A stretch of DNA of 45,756 bases from Verrucomicrobiales bacterium. Its GTDB lineage: Bacteria; Verrucomicrobiota; Verrucomicrobiia; Limisphaerales; F1-80-MAGS106. A model generated the notes under the pieces. That model was not told the DNA's origin. It was given only the letters and a program-made list of their open reading frames with translations, and did not search any database. The number at the start of each line of letters is the position of its first letter. Within the stretch, counting starts at the first letter, position 1. The DNA lies in contig SYMW01000017.1 of assembly GCA_005805305.1 (NCBI GenBank), forward strand, positions 1-45,756, in the 5' to 3' direction. The translations under genes were made by a program, and so were the position numbers. Shown here piece by piece: positions 1 through 8,960 of this stretch.

Positions 1-48
1 CACTCCAACAACTAACCAACAACTAAGCTCTCTACATCGGCCCTGGCT

Positions 49-126
49 CTATCGTCGCAAAAATCTGAGATGCGCACCGCTTCGCTTCTTCGAAGTCTTC
101 GAGCTTTTCTTTTTGTCCTTGGCCAT
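49..126 (-). CDS. Possible very small basic protein (25 aa)
   Basis: A short frame starts at an ATG preceded by AAGGA with a 6-base spacer, which is a good Shine-Dalgarno arrangement. It encodes a lysine- and serine-rich peptide (MAKDKKKSSK at the N-terminus, ending in several arginines). About a third of the residues are Lys. A longer frame covers the same strand from 385 to 32 but runs through a C13 tract and looks less natural. I do not recognise the peptide. It could be a nucleic-acid-binding micro-protein, a remnant, or chance. Confidence 0.25.
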   Translation of the reverse strand: MAKDKKKSSKTSKKRSGAHLRFLRR

Positions 127-291
127 GGAGTGTCCTTAATCTTTTGTTGGCGATTCCAATAGATAACGGGGTGATTGGAGGAAGGATTTCACCGACCTGG
201 CCAAGAGTCAACTGCTTTCCAACAGCAATTCTCCCTGTGAGGGCGATGGGGCGGGCGGAGCGGGTGGGGGCGGTGATCTTTACGGGAAACT

Positions 292-304
292 GGGGGGGGG
301 GGGG
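292..304. repeat. Homopolymer run of 13 G
   Basis: Thirteen consecutive G residues on the + strand (C on the -). Such tracts are prone to slipped-strand length change and also to assembly error. The run lies inside a long but doubtful minus-strand frame (385-32), upstream of the small basic frame at 126-49. No clear phase-variable gene can be assigned to it. Confidence 0.8.
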
Positions 305-490
305 ACGAGCGGCTTGAGTCCCTTTCCAAATTACTTGTCTGTCCCCGGTGGATCCCATTGGATTGCAATCTTGGGAATAATCCACGGCTGGGTTGATGGC
401 ATCGGAGCAGCTTTCGGCTCAGGTTCAGACCTCAGAATTTCTGAAGCCATTTGTGAAGAAAAATTGAGTGTTCGTTTCCCTCAAAACAAC

Positions 491-555
491 CCCTCTCCCC
501 GTGCCCTCTCCCCACATGCCCGCCGATTGGCAGGCGGGTCGGATGGGGCGAGGGA
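491..555. repeat. Imperfect palindrome with inner hairpin
   Basis: A pyrimidine-rich arm (CCCTCTCCCC-type) is mirrored by a purine-rich arm (GGATGGGGCGAGGG) around an inner perfect hairpin, CCCGCC (519-524) with GGCGGG (533-538). It has the look of a dispersed intergenic repeat, but no second copy is seen in this window. No T-tract follows, so it is not a standard terminator. Confidence 0.35.
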
Positions 556-1011
556 GCTGGTTGCAGTGAGGATTTCAAGGAAATGGAAAGCGATTGGTTG
601 GCAACGAATCCCCCCTTCTTTTCTGAGGTCTGAGGTTGGAAGCGCAGGAGCGGGAGTCGTCCCGCCCCGCATCAGGCTCGTTGCCAAAGCAACTGGCGGA
701 CACGGAACACAATACGAGCGGCGGGCCAGCATTTCTTGGCGCTGGACGCGATGGATGGCATACCAGCAAGGGGGCGAACCCCGAAGTTGTAGGTCACTGT
801 CCTGAGGCACGACTCTGGGCTTCCGGTTCAAGGGGCCTCCGGCAGCAGCGCATCGACGCCTTCGGCGCAGGAGTGAACTGGGAGAGCGGAAGACCGCCCC
901 ACGGAAGTTGAAGCTGTAAACGCCTCCAACAACCTAGGGATCGTGCGCCCTGGGATGAGGCAGTTCTAAAAACGGTTGTAATCCGAGGGGTCGTGCCTAT
1001 CTTTGCGCGCT

Positions 1012-1818
1012 ATGGCAGAACGGCCTTTGGTGATTGCGGGTCGAACGTTTCGATCCCGCTTGTTCCTAGGAACTGGCAAATTCCCATCTCCTGAATCGAT
1101 GCGCTCCGCACTCGAGTCGAGTGGGACGGAGATCGTGACCGTCGCCCTGCGGCGCGCCGACTTGACTGGGGCAGGGGATCCCTTCGCGACTATCCTGGAT
1201 TTCATCGACCCTGGCCAATACTTGCTGCTGCCAAACACGAGCGGCGCAATGAATGCTGAGGAGGCTGTTCGATTGGCGCGACTGGCCGCGGCGGCTGGGC
1301 TACCGAAGTGGGTGAAGCTCGAGATCCACCCCGATCCGCGATATTTGTTGCCGGATCCCATCGAGACGCTGAAAGCATCCGAAATACTCGTGCGTGAAGG
1401 GTTCACGGTCTTGCCCTACATCAACGCCGATCCCGTGCTCGCGCGCCGGCTTCAGGATGTAGGGGTGGCGACCGTCATGCCGCTGGGTTCGCCGATTGGG
1501 TCCAATCGAGGCATTCAAACACGGGATCAAATACGAATAATTTTGGAGCAAGCGATGGTCCCGGTGGTCGTGGACGCGGGGTTGGGCGCGCCCAGTCACG
1601 CGGCGGAAGCGATGGAACTGGGGGCGGATGCCGTGTTGGTCAATACAGCCATCGCTGTGGCGAGCGATCCGAGTCGCATGGCGCTGGCGTTCAAGTGGGC
1701 CGTCGAGGCGGGCCGGGCGGCCTATGAGATTGGTGTGGGCGCTCCCTCCGAGACGGCTATCCCCACGAGTCCATTAACGGGTTTTCTGTCCGATATAGAA
1801 CCCGTGCCCCGGGGATGA
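1012..1818 (+). CDS. thiG: Thiazole synthase ThiG
   Basis: ThiG builds the thiazole phosphate moiety of thiamin from 1-deoxy-D-xylulose 5-phosphate, dehydroglycine and the ThiS thiocarboxylate in the cytoplasm. The protein is a full-length TIM barrel of about 268 aa. Landmarks are the N-terminal [10 protein letters not shown] motif, the Schiff-base lysine in WVKLEIHPD (about residue 102), the phosphate-binding segments around [12 protein letters not shown] and [23 protein letters not shown], and VNTAIA. I chose the ATG at 1012. An in-frame TTG at 1003 has GAGGGG 12 bases upstream and is the alternative. No ThiS, ThiH/ThiO or ThiF gene lies alongside, and the next gene is 125 bases away and unrelated, so thiG appears isolated from its pathway. 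I found no TPP riboswitch upstream. Confidence 0.95.
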   Translation: MAERPLVIAGRTFRSRLFLGTGKFPSPESMRSALESSGTEIVTVALRRADLTGAGDPFATILDFIDPGQYLLLPNTSGAMNAEEAVRLARLAAAAGLPKWVKLEIHPDPRYLLPDPIETLKASEILVREGFTVLPYINADPVLARRLQDVGVATVMPLGSPIGSNRGIQTRDQIRIILEQAMVPVVVDAGLGAPSHAAEAMELGADAVLVNTAIAVASDPSRMALAFKWAVEAGRAAYEIGVGAPSETAIPTSPLTGFLSDIEPVPRG

Positions 1819-1943
1819 GGCGATCCCAATTCTTTATTCTTCATCAGCTTTTGCTTGTTTTAGTTTCCAACGGCTAAACTATGGTTCAAGGCAGAGTGAA
1901 GCCTGGATGTGATGGCAAGAATGTTGAATGATCTAAGGCAGGT

Positions 1944-2963
1944 ATGAAAACGCTGACTAGCGAGCGGTTGCGGGAGCTCATGGCAAACGTCCGCCACACG
2001 AAAGTGCTGGTGGTGGGGGACGTCATGCTCGACCAATTTATTTGGGGAAGCGTGAACCGCATCTCTCCCGAGGCGCCCGTTCCCGTGGTTGAGTTCGAGA
2101 GGGAAAGCTTCATGCCGGGCGGGGCGGCCAACGTGGCTCGAAACCTCACGGCTTTGGGATGTCCGGCTGATCTTTTCAGTTATTTCGGCCGCGACGAAGC
2201 CGGCCGCAATTTGAGGGGCCTACTGATCGCGCAAGACGTGGGTTGTGAAGGGTTGATTGAAGATCCGAAGCGCACAACGAGCATCAAAACACGCGTCATC
2301 GCCCATCACCAGCAAGTCGTGAGGGTGGACCGGGAATCGCGCATGGAGCTGGAGGAAAAGGCGACGCGGCGCTTGCTCTCCTGCATCGACAAAGCGCTGC
2401 ACGACGCGGAGGCAGTGATTGTGGGTGATTATGGGAAAGGCGTCATCACTCAATTCCTGCTGGATGAGCTGAAAACTCGCTGCCGCGATCGCGGCATTTG
2501 GTTGAGCATGGATCCGAAGCCCGTCCATCAATTGAACTTGTCCGGGTTGTCTCTGATCACACCCAACCGGAAAGAGGCGCATGAGTTGGCCGGCATTCCA
2601 GATCTTGGAAAACACGCCGATCCCTTGTCCGATGCCGGTCTCAGAACCGTGATGGAGCGCATCCAGGAACAGTTGAACGCGGTGATTCTGCTCGTGACCC
2701 TGGGGGAGCAAGGAATGATGTTGTGCCAGCGCGGTCATAAGCCATTTCATATTCCTACGGTGGCGCGTGAGATATACGACGTGTCGGGCGCTGGAGACAC
2801 GGTCATTGCCAGTTTCACGCTGGCGATCGCCGCAGGCGCCTCACCGGAGGAAGCGGCGATTTTCTCAAACCATGCCGCAGGCGTCGTCGTGGGCAAAGTG
2901 GGCACCGCGACGGCGACGGTGGAGGAGATCAATGAAAGTTTTCAGCCCTATGCGAGAAGTTGA
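1944..2963 (+). CDS. hldA: D-glycero-beta-D-manno-heptose-7-phosphate kinase
   Basis: A PfkB/ribokinase-family sugar kinase of 339 aa that phosphorylates heptose 7-phosphate at C1 on the way to ADP-L-glycero-D-manno-heptose for LPS inner core. Family features are the N-terminal GDVMLDQFIWG substrate-binding segment (25-35), the GGAANVARN motif (59-67), and the C-terminal anion-hole and catalytic motif DVSGAGDT (279-286) with Asp285 as the expected base. It matches the kinase half of E. coli HldE (RfaE1) and has no attached adenylyltransferase domain, so a separate HldC is expected elsewhere. The ATG follows AAGGCAGG closely. It begins a tight run with gmhB, kdsB and pyrG, overlapping gmhB by 32 bases, which points to one transcript. 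Confidence 0.93.
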   Translation: MKTLTSERLRELMANVRHTKVLVVGDVMLDQFIWGSVNRISPEAPVPVVEFERESFMPGGAANVARNLTALGCPADLFSYFGRDEAGRNLRGLLIAQDVGCEGLIEDPKRTTSIKTRVIAHHQQVVRVDRESRMELEEKATRRLLSCIDKALHDAEAVIVGDYGKGVITQFLLDELKTRCRDRGIWLSMDPKPVHQLNLSGLSLITPNRKEAHELAGIPDLGKHADPLSDAGLRTVMERIQEQLNAVILLVTLGEQGMMLCQRGHKPFHIPTVAREIYDVSGAGDTVIASFTLAIAAGASPEEAAIFSNHAAGVVVGKVGTATATVEEINESFQPYARS

Positions 2964-3570
2964 ACCAGCAGAGGGGAGTCCGAGGGCGGTGTTCCTGGAT
3001 CGGGATGGGACGGTCAACGAGGAGCGGCAGTATCTTGCCGATCCTGAAAAGGTGGTCCTTTTTCCGGGCGCCGGGGAAGCACTGCGAGCGATCCAGGATC
3101 TCGGGTTCTTGCTGGTCGTGGTGACCAATCAATCCGGGATCGGACGCGGCTATTACACGGTGGAGGCGATGCACCAAGTCAACGCGCGGATCGCCGAACT
3201 CCTCGCGGGGCAGGACGTCCGCTTCTCGCGCATTTATTTCGCGCCGGAAGCGCCCGAACTGCCCAGTCACGGCCGCAAACCGTCTCCAAATTTTCTTTTC
3301 GATGCTCGAATGGAGCTGGGGATTGATCTAGCCCGCAGTTACATGATTGGCGACAAGCTTCTCGATTTGCAGTGCGGATGGAACGCGAACGTGAGGAAAT
3401 GCCTTTTGGTTCGCACTGGTTACGGGCGTGAAGTGGAGGCCAGCGGGGATGAACGCCTGAGCAAAGCCGTGGTGGTAGATGATTTGGCCGGGGCCGCCGA
3501 TTGGATTCGCAGAGATGTCGGCGATTGTCTTCGGAGGCCTGAGATTGCGGAATTCAGCTCCAACTCATGA
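2932..3570 (+). CDS. gmhB: HAD-IIIA D,D-heptose 1,7-bisphosphate phosphatase
   Basis: This 212-aa HAD phosphatase follows the heptose kinase and should remove the C7 phosphate from heptose 1,7-bisphosphate. Motif I is FLDRDGTVNEE with Asp23 (nucleophile) and Asp25, motif II is VVVTNQSGIGRGYY (Thr65-Asn66), a conserved RKPSP follows near residue 121, and motif IV is MIGDKLLDL. The start is the ATG at 2932, with GGAGGAG just upstream; the frame remains open further upstream but only as a shadow of hldA. In well-studied GmhB proteins a Cys/His loop binds zinc just before the RKP motif. Here that loop reads FAPEAPELPSHG and has no cysteine, so the structural zinc site seems lost. It overlaps hldA by 32 bases and kdsB by 4 (ATGA), consistent with translational coupling. 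Confidence 0.88.
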   Translation: MKVFSPMREVEPAEGSPRAVFLDRDGTVNEERQYLADPEKVVLFPGAGEALRAIQDLGFLLVVVTNQSGIGRGYYTVEAMHQVNARIAELLAGQDVRFSRIYFAPEAPELPSHGRKPSPNFLFDARMELGIDLARSYMIGDKLLDLQCGWNANVRKCLLVRTGYGREVEASGDERLSKAVVVDDLAGAADWIRRDVGDCLRRPEIAEFSSNS

Positions 3571-4322
3571 AGACTTTGGGGATCATTCCGGCTCGATACG
3601 CCTCGACGAGATTTCCCGGGAAGCCCCTGGCGCTGATCGCGGGCAAGCCCCTGATCCAGTGGGTTGTGGAAAGGTGTCGGCAAGCATCCACCCTCGCCGA
3701 TGTGGTCGTGGCCACTGATGATGAGCGCATCCGAAGCGCGGTGGAAAAGTTTTGCTCCGTGGAGATGACTCGATCCGATCATCCAACCGGATCGGATCGG
3801 ATAGCGGAGGTGGCACTTCGGCGATCGTGCGACGCGGTGGTGAACATCCAAGGAGACGAACCGCTGATCGATCCCGCGGTGATCGACGCGGTTGCCGGAG
3901 CTCTGGCCAGGGATCCGATGTCCACCGCGGCAACAGCGATTCGAGACGTCGCCGAGTATGCGAATCCGAACGTCGTTAAGGTCGTTGTCAACAAGCGCGG
4001 CCAGGCCCTGTATTTTTCAAGGCGGACGATTCCCTATCTTCGCGATCTCGCCGATTCCCCGGAAGGAATTCAGTTGGCGACGTTTCCATTCCTCAAGCAC
4101 CTTGGCATTTACGGCTATCGCCGGGAGATACTGCTGGAGGTGGTCGGACATCCCGTCTCGGCTTTGGAGCAAGCGGAAAGATTGGAGCAACTGCGGGCTT
4201 TGGAGAACGGCATTTCGATAGGGGTGGTCGTCGTGGAAGCGGACAGCGTGGGTGTGGATATTCCGACTGACGTGGCCCGGGCGGAGTCGAGGCTGCGCCT
4301 TCTGGGGCTGGCAAGTTTATGA
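3567..4322 (+). CDS. kdsB: CMP-KDO synthetase (3-deoxy-manno-octulosonate cytidylyltransferase)
   Basis: KdsB activates KDO with CTP to CMP-KDO, the donor for the first sugar attached to lipid A. The 251-aa protein has the signature N-terminus [16 protein letters not shown], the GSDRIAEV segment near 75, NIQGDEP near 113 (metal and nucleotide contact), [10 protein letters not shown] in the middle and [10 protein letters not shown] near 176, all characteristic of the family and of full length. The start ATG overlaps the gmhB stop codon (ATGA) and the kdsB stop overlaps the pyrG start in the same way. It therefore sits in the middle of a coupled unit whose next gene makes its own substrate, CTP. 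Confidence 0.96.
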   Translation: MKTLGIIPARYASTRFPGKPLALIAGKPLIQWVVERCRQASTLADVVVATDDERIRSAVEKFCSVEMTRSDHPTGSDRIAEVALRRSCDAVVNIQGDEPLIDPAVIDAVAGALARDPMSTAATAIRDVAEYANPNVVKVVVNKRGQALYFSRRTIPYLRDLADSPEGIQLATFPFLKHLGIYGYRREILLEVVGHPVSALEQAERLEQLRALENGISIGVVVVEADSVGVDIPTDVARAESRLRLLGLASL

Positions 4323-5932
4323 AATACATATTCGTGACGGGCGGCGTGGTGAGTTCCTTGGGCAAGGGCCTGACAGCGGCGGCGTTGGGCACGCTCCTTG
4401 AAAGCCGCGGGCTCAAAGTGTCGATTCAGAAGTTCGATCCCTATCTGAACGTGGATCCGGGAACGATGAGCCCCTACCAGCACGGGGAAGTGTACGTGCT
4501 GGACGATGGAGCGGAAACGGACCTGGACCTGGGTCATTACGAGCGTTTCACGAACTCGAAGCTGACTCGCTTAAACAATCTGACGAGCGGCCAGGTTTAC
4601 AAAACGGTGCTGGACCAGGAGCGGCGGGGCGTCTACCTGGGCAAGACCGTTCAGGTGATCCCTCACGTCACCGATGAAATCCAAAAGAGGATTCATGACA
4701 TCGCTGCACAATCGAAAGCCGACGTCGTGATCACCGAGATTGGGGGGACGACCGGAGACATTGAGGGGCTGCCTTTCTTGGAAGCCATTCGGGAGTTTGC
4801 CTTGGAGGCTGGGTACAACAACACCGTGTTTCTTCATGTGACTTATGTGCCGTTCATCAAGGCCGCGGGTGAGCTCAAGACAAAGCCGACCCAACAGTCG
4901 GTCGCGAAACTGCGCGAGATCGGCATCGTGCCGCAGATCTTGGTGTGCCGTTGCGAAAAAAATCTCACAGAGGAACTTCGAAAAAAGATCTCTCTCTTCT
5001 GCAACGTGCCCTACGAGGCAGTGATTGAGGAAAAGGACGTGGATCACAGCATCTACGAAGTTCCGCTAATGCTTCAGAGGGAGCGCATGGACGATATCGT
5101 CTGCCGCTTGCTTCACCTTGAAACAGCGCCGGCGCAGATGGCGGCTTGGCAGGAAATCATCCGCAAACTCATCGCGCCGCAGCACCGTGTGAGGATCGCC
5201 GTCGTCGGCAAGTATATCGAGCTCAACGACGCGTACAAATCGGTCTATGAAGCCATCATTCACGGCGGCATCGCCAACGATTGCGGCGTGCAGATCGAGA
5301 AAATTGAGGCGGAAAAGATAGAGAAAGACTCCTTGGGCAAACTGCTGGGAGGAATCGGCGGGATCTTAGTGCCAGGCGGGTTTGGCGAGCGGGGCACGGA
5401 GGGGAAGATTTTGGCCGCTCAGTACGCGCGCGAGAAAAAGATTCCTTACCTTGGCTTGTGCTTGGGAATGCAAATCGCGACGATTGAATTCGCGCGAAAC
5501 GTCCTCGGATTGCATGGAGCCCATTCCGCGGAATTCGATTCACTGACGCCCCACCCAGTCATCGCGCTCATGGACGAGCAGAAGAATCTCACGGCGATAG
5601 GAGGAACCATGCGTTTGGGCGCTCAAACTTGCCTGCTGACACCGGGGACCAAGGCCGCGGAGCTCTATGGCAAACGCGAAGTCAGCGAACGGCATCGGCA
5701 CCGCTTCGAATTCAATGCTGCCTACCGGGCCCAGTTCGAGCAGGCAGGCTTTGTTTTTAGCGGAAACACCGCCGACGGAAAACTAGTGGAGCTTGTCGAA
5801 ATCCGCGATCATCCGTTTTTCCTGGCCTGCCAGTTTCATCCCGAGTTCCAAAGCAAACCAAATTCTCCGCACCCCCTGTTTCAAGGATTCATCGCCGCCT
5901 GCCACCAGAAGTCGCATCATAAGGCGATTTAA
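4319..5932 (+). CDS. pyrG: CTP synthase
   Basis: PyrG aminates UTP to CTP using glutamine-derived ammonia and ATP. At 537 aa it has the usual length and order. The N-terminal synthase domain begins [17 protein letters not shown] and contains the [37 protein letters not shown] and [12 protein letters not shown] motifs. The C-terminal class I glutamine amidotransferase domain begins near residue 290, with nucleophile Cys381 in YLGLCLGMQ and the His-Glu pair in [11 protein letters not shown]. Its start overlaps the kdsB stop by 4 bases. Grouping pyrG with kdsB makes sense because KdsB consumes CTP. The next gene, folC, is 161 bases away and may have its own promoter. Confidence 0.98.
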   Translation: MKYIFVTGGVVSSLGKGLTAAALGTLLESRGLKVSIQKFDPYLNVDPGTMSPYQHGEVYVLDDGAETDLDLGHYERFTNSKLTRLNNLTSGQVYKTVLDQERRGVYLGKTVQVIPHVTDEIQKRIHDIAAQSKADVVITEIGGTTGDIEGLPFLEAIREFALEAGYNNTVFLHVTYVPFIKAAGELKTKPTQQSVAKLREIGIVPQILVCRCEKNLTEELRKKISLFCNVPYEAVIEEKDVDHSIYEVPLMLQRERMDDIVCRLLHLETAPAQMAAWQEIIRKLIAPQHRVRIAVVGKYIELNDAYKSVYEAIIHGGIANDCGVQIEKIEAEKIEKDSLGKLLGGIGGILVPGGFGERGTEGKILAAQYAREKKIPYLGLCLGMQIATIEFARNVLGLHGAHSAEFDSLTPHPVIALMDEQKNLTAIGGTMRLGAQTCLLTPGTKAAELYGKREVSERHRHRFEFNAAYRAQFEQAGFVFSGNTADGKLVELVEIRDHPFFLACQFHPEFQSKPNSPHPLFQGFIAACHQKSHHKAI

Positions 5933-6093
5933 ACCGAAAAGACGTTGCCGTTCCGTCAGCACACCGCGATCGAAGCCCGATCATAATCTTCGAGCTCCTT
6001 TAATCCAGACCGCGAAGCCGCAGCGCGAGCCGATCCTAATTTTCCCCTTCCGTCATCCCGTTTTCGACATCACCAGGCCCAATCCTCAGTCAC

Positions 6094-7413
6094 ATGTCCT
6101 ACCAGGAAGCCATCCAGTATCTCTATGGATTGCAAGTATTCGGGTCCACGTTTGGGTTGGATAACACGCTCCGCTTGGCGGCCTGCGCAGGCCATCCCCA
6201 GGAACGCCTCAAATTCATTCATGTGGCCGGCACGAACGGAAAGGGGTCGACGTGCGCCATGCTCGAAAGCATCTTTCGCCACGCCGGATTTCGAGTGGGC
6301 CTCTACACATCGCCACACCTCATTTCGTTTTCCGAAAGGATTCAGATCAACCGCGTTCCCGTGTCCGAGCAAAGCGTTGCGGAGCTCACGAATCGGCTGC
6401 GAGGCTGGATTGCCGCGGGGTGGAAACCTTCAGCCCTGGGCGAGCCGACTCCTTCCCATCCGACGTTTTTCGAAGTCGTGACCATGATGGCGTTGGTTTA
6501 TTTCGCCGAACAGAATTGTGACCTTGTCATTTGGGAAACGGGCATGGGGGGGAGGCTGGACGCGACGAATATCGTCACACCTTTGGCAAGCGTGGTGACG
6601 AACGTGCAGTGGGATCATCAACAATGGCTGGGTTCGACGTTGCGAGAGATTGCTCTGGAAAAGGCGGGGATCATCAAGCCTGGTGTCCCGGTGTTTACCT
6701 CGTGCCTCTCGGGGGAGGGCTTGGAGGAGATGGAAGCGGTTGCGCGCGAACGTGGCGCTCCCCTCCGCCATGTGACACCCGCGGATCTGGAAAACTTCGG
6801 ATTTGTGGCCATGCGATCGCCGCTCCTCGGCGCCCATCAACGCATCAACGCGGCCTTGGCGGCGGCCGTCACCTACGGGCTAAACGACCAATTGCCTGTG
6901 TCCCGCGCCGCGATCTTCGAGGGGTTGAAGAGCGTGTCTTGGCCTGGTCGATTTGAAGTTTTTGCCCGCGCCAATAGGGGAACCATTGTGGTCGACGGAG
7001 CCCACAACCCGGCGGGCGCCAAAGCGCTCCGTGAAACCATCCAAGCCTGCTACCCTCAAAGGAAGTGCTGTATTCTTTTTGGCGTTCTCGCCGACAAAGA
7101 CTGGCGTGCCATCATTCGGGAGCTGGCGCCGTTGGCTCATCGTATTCTCTTGCTCCCGGTCCGCAGCGAGCGTAGCGAGCGCCCTGATTCATTGAGGCCC
7201 GTTTGGAAGGAAAACAACGAGATGTGCGACGTTCAATTCGCAAGCGGCATTGAAGAGGCCCTGGCTCTGACCTCGGATGAGCCGCTCACAATCATTACAG
7301 GCTCGCTCTACCTGGCAGGCGAAGCCCTTCGAATATTATGTCCGCGAACGGGCAACCCAGAGTCGTTGGACGAATCAGGGTTGAATGATTGGGGGCCTGC
7401 AGTAAAGCGCTGA
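6094..7413 (+). CDS. folC: Folylpolyglutamate synthase / dihydrofolate synthase
   Basis: FolC adds glutamate to dihydropteroate and to tetrahydrofolate derivatives (Mur ligase superfamily). The 439-aa protein has the P-loop HVAGTNGKGSTCAML near residues 44-58, the TSPHLISFSERIQIN loop, the FEVVTMMAL and ETGMGGRLDATNIV segments, and the DGAHNPAGA motif of the C-terminal domain near 306. The start ATG lies 161 bases after pyrG with only a weak Shine-Dalgarno. Length and motif order are complete. The gene faces the fmdB-like gene, and the two stop codons are only 8 bases apart. Confidence 0.95.
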   Translation: MSYQEAIQYLYGLQVFGSTFGLDNTLRLAACAGHPQERLKFIHVAGTNGKGSTCAMLESIFRHAGFRVGLYTSPHLISFSERIQINRVPVSEQSVAELTNRLRGWIAAGWKPSALGEPTPSHPTFFEVVTMMALVYFAEQNCDLVIWETGMGGRLDATNIVTPLASVVTNVQWDHQQWLGSTLREIALEKAGIIKPGVPVFTSCLSGEGLEEMEAVARERGAPLRHVTPADLENFGFVAMRSPLLGAHQRINAALAAAVTYGLNDQLPVSRAAIFEGLKSVSWPGRFEVFARANRGTIVVDGAHNPAGAKALRETIQACYPQRKCCILFGVLADKDWRAIIRELAPLAHRILLLPVRSERSERPDSLRPVWKENNEMCDVQFASGIEEALALTSDEPLTIITGSLYLAGEALRILCPRTGNPESLDESGLNDWGPAVKR

Positions 7414-7421
7414 TTGGTTGA

Positions 7422-7805
7422 CTATTGACTCTTGGGTTCCGATTTTGCGGGCTTTGCGGAGGTGGCGGAGGTCTTTGCCGGCGCCGCCGTGGCCGGTGCG
7501 GCAGCGGCCGGGGTCGTGGACTTGGCGCCATCGCTGGAAGGCGTGGAGGAGGCTGGGCTGGCGGATGCCGAATCGCTTTTGGCCCCCGCTTTGTAGCTCT
7601 CGCTACGATAGTCGGTGATGTAAAAGCCGCTTCCTTTGAAAATGAGGCCTGCTCCGCCGCCAACACCACGCTTGACGCGTCCTTTTCCCCATTTCTTTTG
7701 GCCGCACTTGTCCTTCGGGCATTGGGTCAGGGTTTTTTCAGTCATCGACTGAAAGATGTCGAATTGATGGTCGCATTTTTCACAGAAATATTCGTAAGTA
7801 GGCAT
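7422..7805 (-). CDS. FmdB-family zinc ribbon protein with low-complexity tail
   Basis: The N-terminal 50 residues match the FmdB/CxxC regulatory zinc ribbon: MPTYEYFCEKCDHQFDIFQ, then a second metal-ligand set TQCPKDKCG. A short glycine-rich linker and FKGSGFYITDYRS, also typical of the family, follow. The last 60 residues are almost entirely Ala, Pro, Ser, Thr and Lys, a probably disordered tail that is common in PVC-group homologues. The start is placed at MPTYEY although the frame is open for 44 further codons upstream. FmdB was named from a methylotroph regulator, but most homologues have no proven role. It converges on folC. Confidence 0.88.
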   Translation of the reverse strand: MPTYEYFCEKCDHQFDIFQSMTEKTLTQCPKDKCGQKKWGKGRVKRGVGGGAGLIFKGSGFYITDYRSESYKAGAKSDSASASPASSTPSSDGAKSTTPAAAAPATAAPAKTSATSAKPAKSEPKSQ

Positions 7806-8111
7806 AGCGCAAAGCTTGTAGAATAGATCGTGATCCTCAAGTATTGCAATCTCGGCGAACACACGCACGCCAGCTGGCCCCGCGCCCTGCGGTGAGGAAG
7901 GCCGGAGGACTGCGGGCAATCGGGCTTGGCTCCTCACTTGCGATTGGCCGTCGCGGGTTTTTTCTCTGTTTAGTAGTCGCCATCAATCGCTGAATTTCGA
8001 CGCCAAAACCCAAGTTCATGCTTTTTGCGCGGATCCCCAAGCCAATCGAGGTTCGCAACGGCGGCTTGAATGCGCTCGATTTTCCGAGAGCACAGGTCAT
8101 CGTGAACGGAT
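7806..8111. other. Divergent intergenic region
   Basis: About 300 bases separate the fmdB-like gene and the alpha/beta hydrolase, which point away from each other, so both promoters should lie here. I see no repeat copy, RNA gene or convincing promoter boxes. Confidence 0.4.
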
Positions 8112-8954
8112 ATGCCGGAGCTTTGGTGGAAGCGGGTAGGCCGCAGTGTATTGAAATGCGCGGTGGGGAGCGCGGCTTTCGTGTTATTTTTCAGGTGGTT
8201 CGAGTTGCAGCAGGTCTACCATCCCACCGGCGGGCTCAAGGTGGATGTCTCGAAGCTTGGGGTTTCATGCGAAGAGGTCTGGCTTTTGACATCGGACCAG
8301 ATCCGATTGAATGCTTGGTATTTCCCGGCATCCAAAGACTCCCTTCGTCGCGACAAAGCGGTTCTATTCTGCCATGGGAACGGCGGCAACCTGAGTCACC
8401 GAATGATCACTTACGACATTCTCCTCAAGTTGGGATTGAACGTCCTGGCGTTCGATTATCGTGGTTATGGGGCGAGCGGAGGCTCTCCCTCGGAAGAGGG
8501 GACTTATTTAGATGGGACGGCAGCGTTTGCATGGCTTGAACGCCGTGGTTTCAAGCCGAGCAACATTCTGGTGATGGGAGAATCCCTGGGAGGTGGCGTG
8601 GCGGCGGAACTGGCGGTGCGGCATTCACCCGGAGGCGTGATTTTGCAGAGCACGTTCACCAGCGTGCCGGATTTGGGAAGTGAACTATTTCCATGGCTGC
8701 CTGTGAGGACTTTTGGAAGGATCTCTTACGGGGTGCGGGACAAGCTGCCCCGGATTCAGTGTCCCATGCTGATCCTCCATAGCCGCGTCGACACGCTCAT
8801 CGGCTTTCAACACGCCGAAGCCAACTTCGCCGCGGCACGCGGACCCAAAAAGCTCGTGGAACTTACCGGGGATCACAACGACGCTCCTGGGGATGATCCC
8901 GAAAGTTTTCTCCGTGGGATAGAAGTCTTCCTCACCGACACCTTGCGGTGGTGA
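8112..8954 (+). CDS. Membrane-anchored alpha/beta hydrolase
   Basis: A serine hydrolase of 280 aa resembling the ABHD13/BEM46-like group. A hydrophobic segment (about residues 16-30) suggests a single N-terminal membrane anchor. The oxyanion region is LFCHGNGGN (85-92), the nucleophile elbow is GESLGG with Ser158, and the likely acid and base are Asp227 (HSRVDTLI) and His255 (TGDHND). The FDYRGYGASGGSPSEEG segment (114-130) is characteristic of this group. The substrate is unknown; esterase or thioesterase activity is the general expectation. The start is the ATG at 8112, with no strong ribosome-binding site. Confidence 0.85.
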   Translation: MPELWWKRVGRSVLKCAVGSAAFVLFFRWFELQQVYHPTGGLKVDVSKLGVSCEEVWLLTSDQIRLNAWYFPASKDSLRRDKAVLFCHGNGGNLSHRMITYDILLKLGLNVLAFDYRGYGASGGSPSEEGTYLDGTAAFAWLERRGFKPSNILVMGESLGGGVAAELAVRHSPGGVILQSTFTSVPDLGSELFPWLPVRTFGRISYGVRDKLPRIQCPMLILHSRVDTLIGFQHAEANFAAARGPKKLVELTGDHNDAPGDDPESFLRGIEVFLTDTLRW

Positions 8955-8960
8955 GACGGT

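Larger units (their letters stand above)
1..1002. other. Gene-poor leading region
   Basis: I see no convincing protein gene in this first kilobase apart from a possible 25-codon frame near the left edge. Several open frames of 60-160 codons exist on both strands, but they overlap each other and are rich in Arg, Pro and Gly, as expected of chance frames in GC-rich DNA. None has a recognisable domain. The stretch holds a 13-G run, an imperfect palindrome near 491-555 and a small hairpin near 655-672 (GCGGGA, loop GTCG, TCCCGC). No thiS or other thiamin gene is seen upstream of thiG. Confidence 0.5.

Noticed and set aside
60-130. CTGAGA-containing sequence upstream of thiG as a possible TPP riboswitch
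   Set aside because: It lies more than 900 bases from thiG, lacks the ACCUGAUCUGG-type partner motif and P1-P3 pairing, and other frames occupy the interval.
314-911. Plus-strand open frames of 163 and 91 codons before thiG
   Set aside because: They overlap minus-strand frames of similar length, have no domain, and have composition expected of chance frames in GC-rich DNA.
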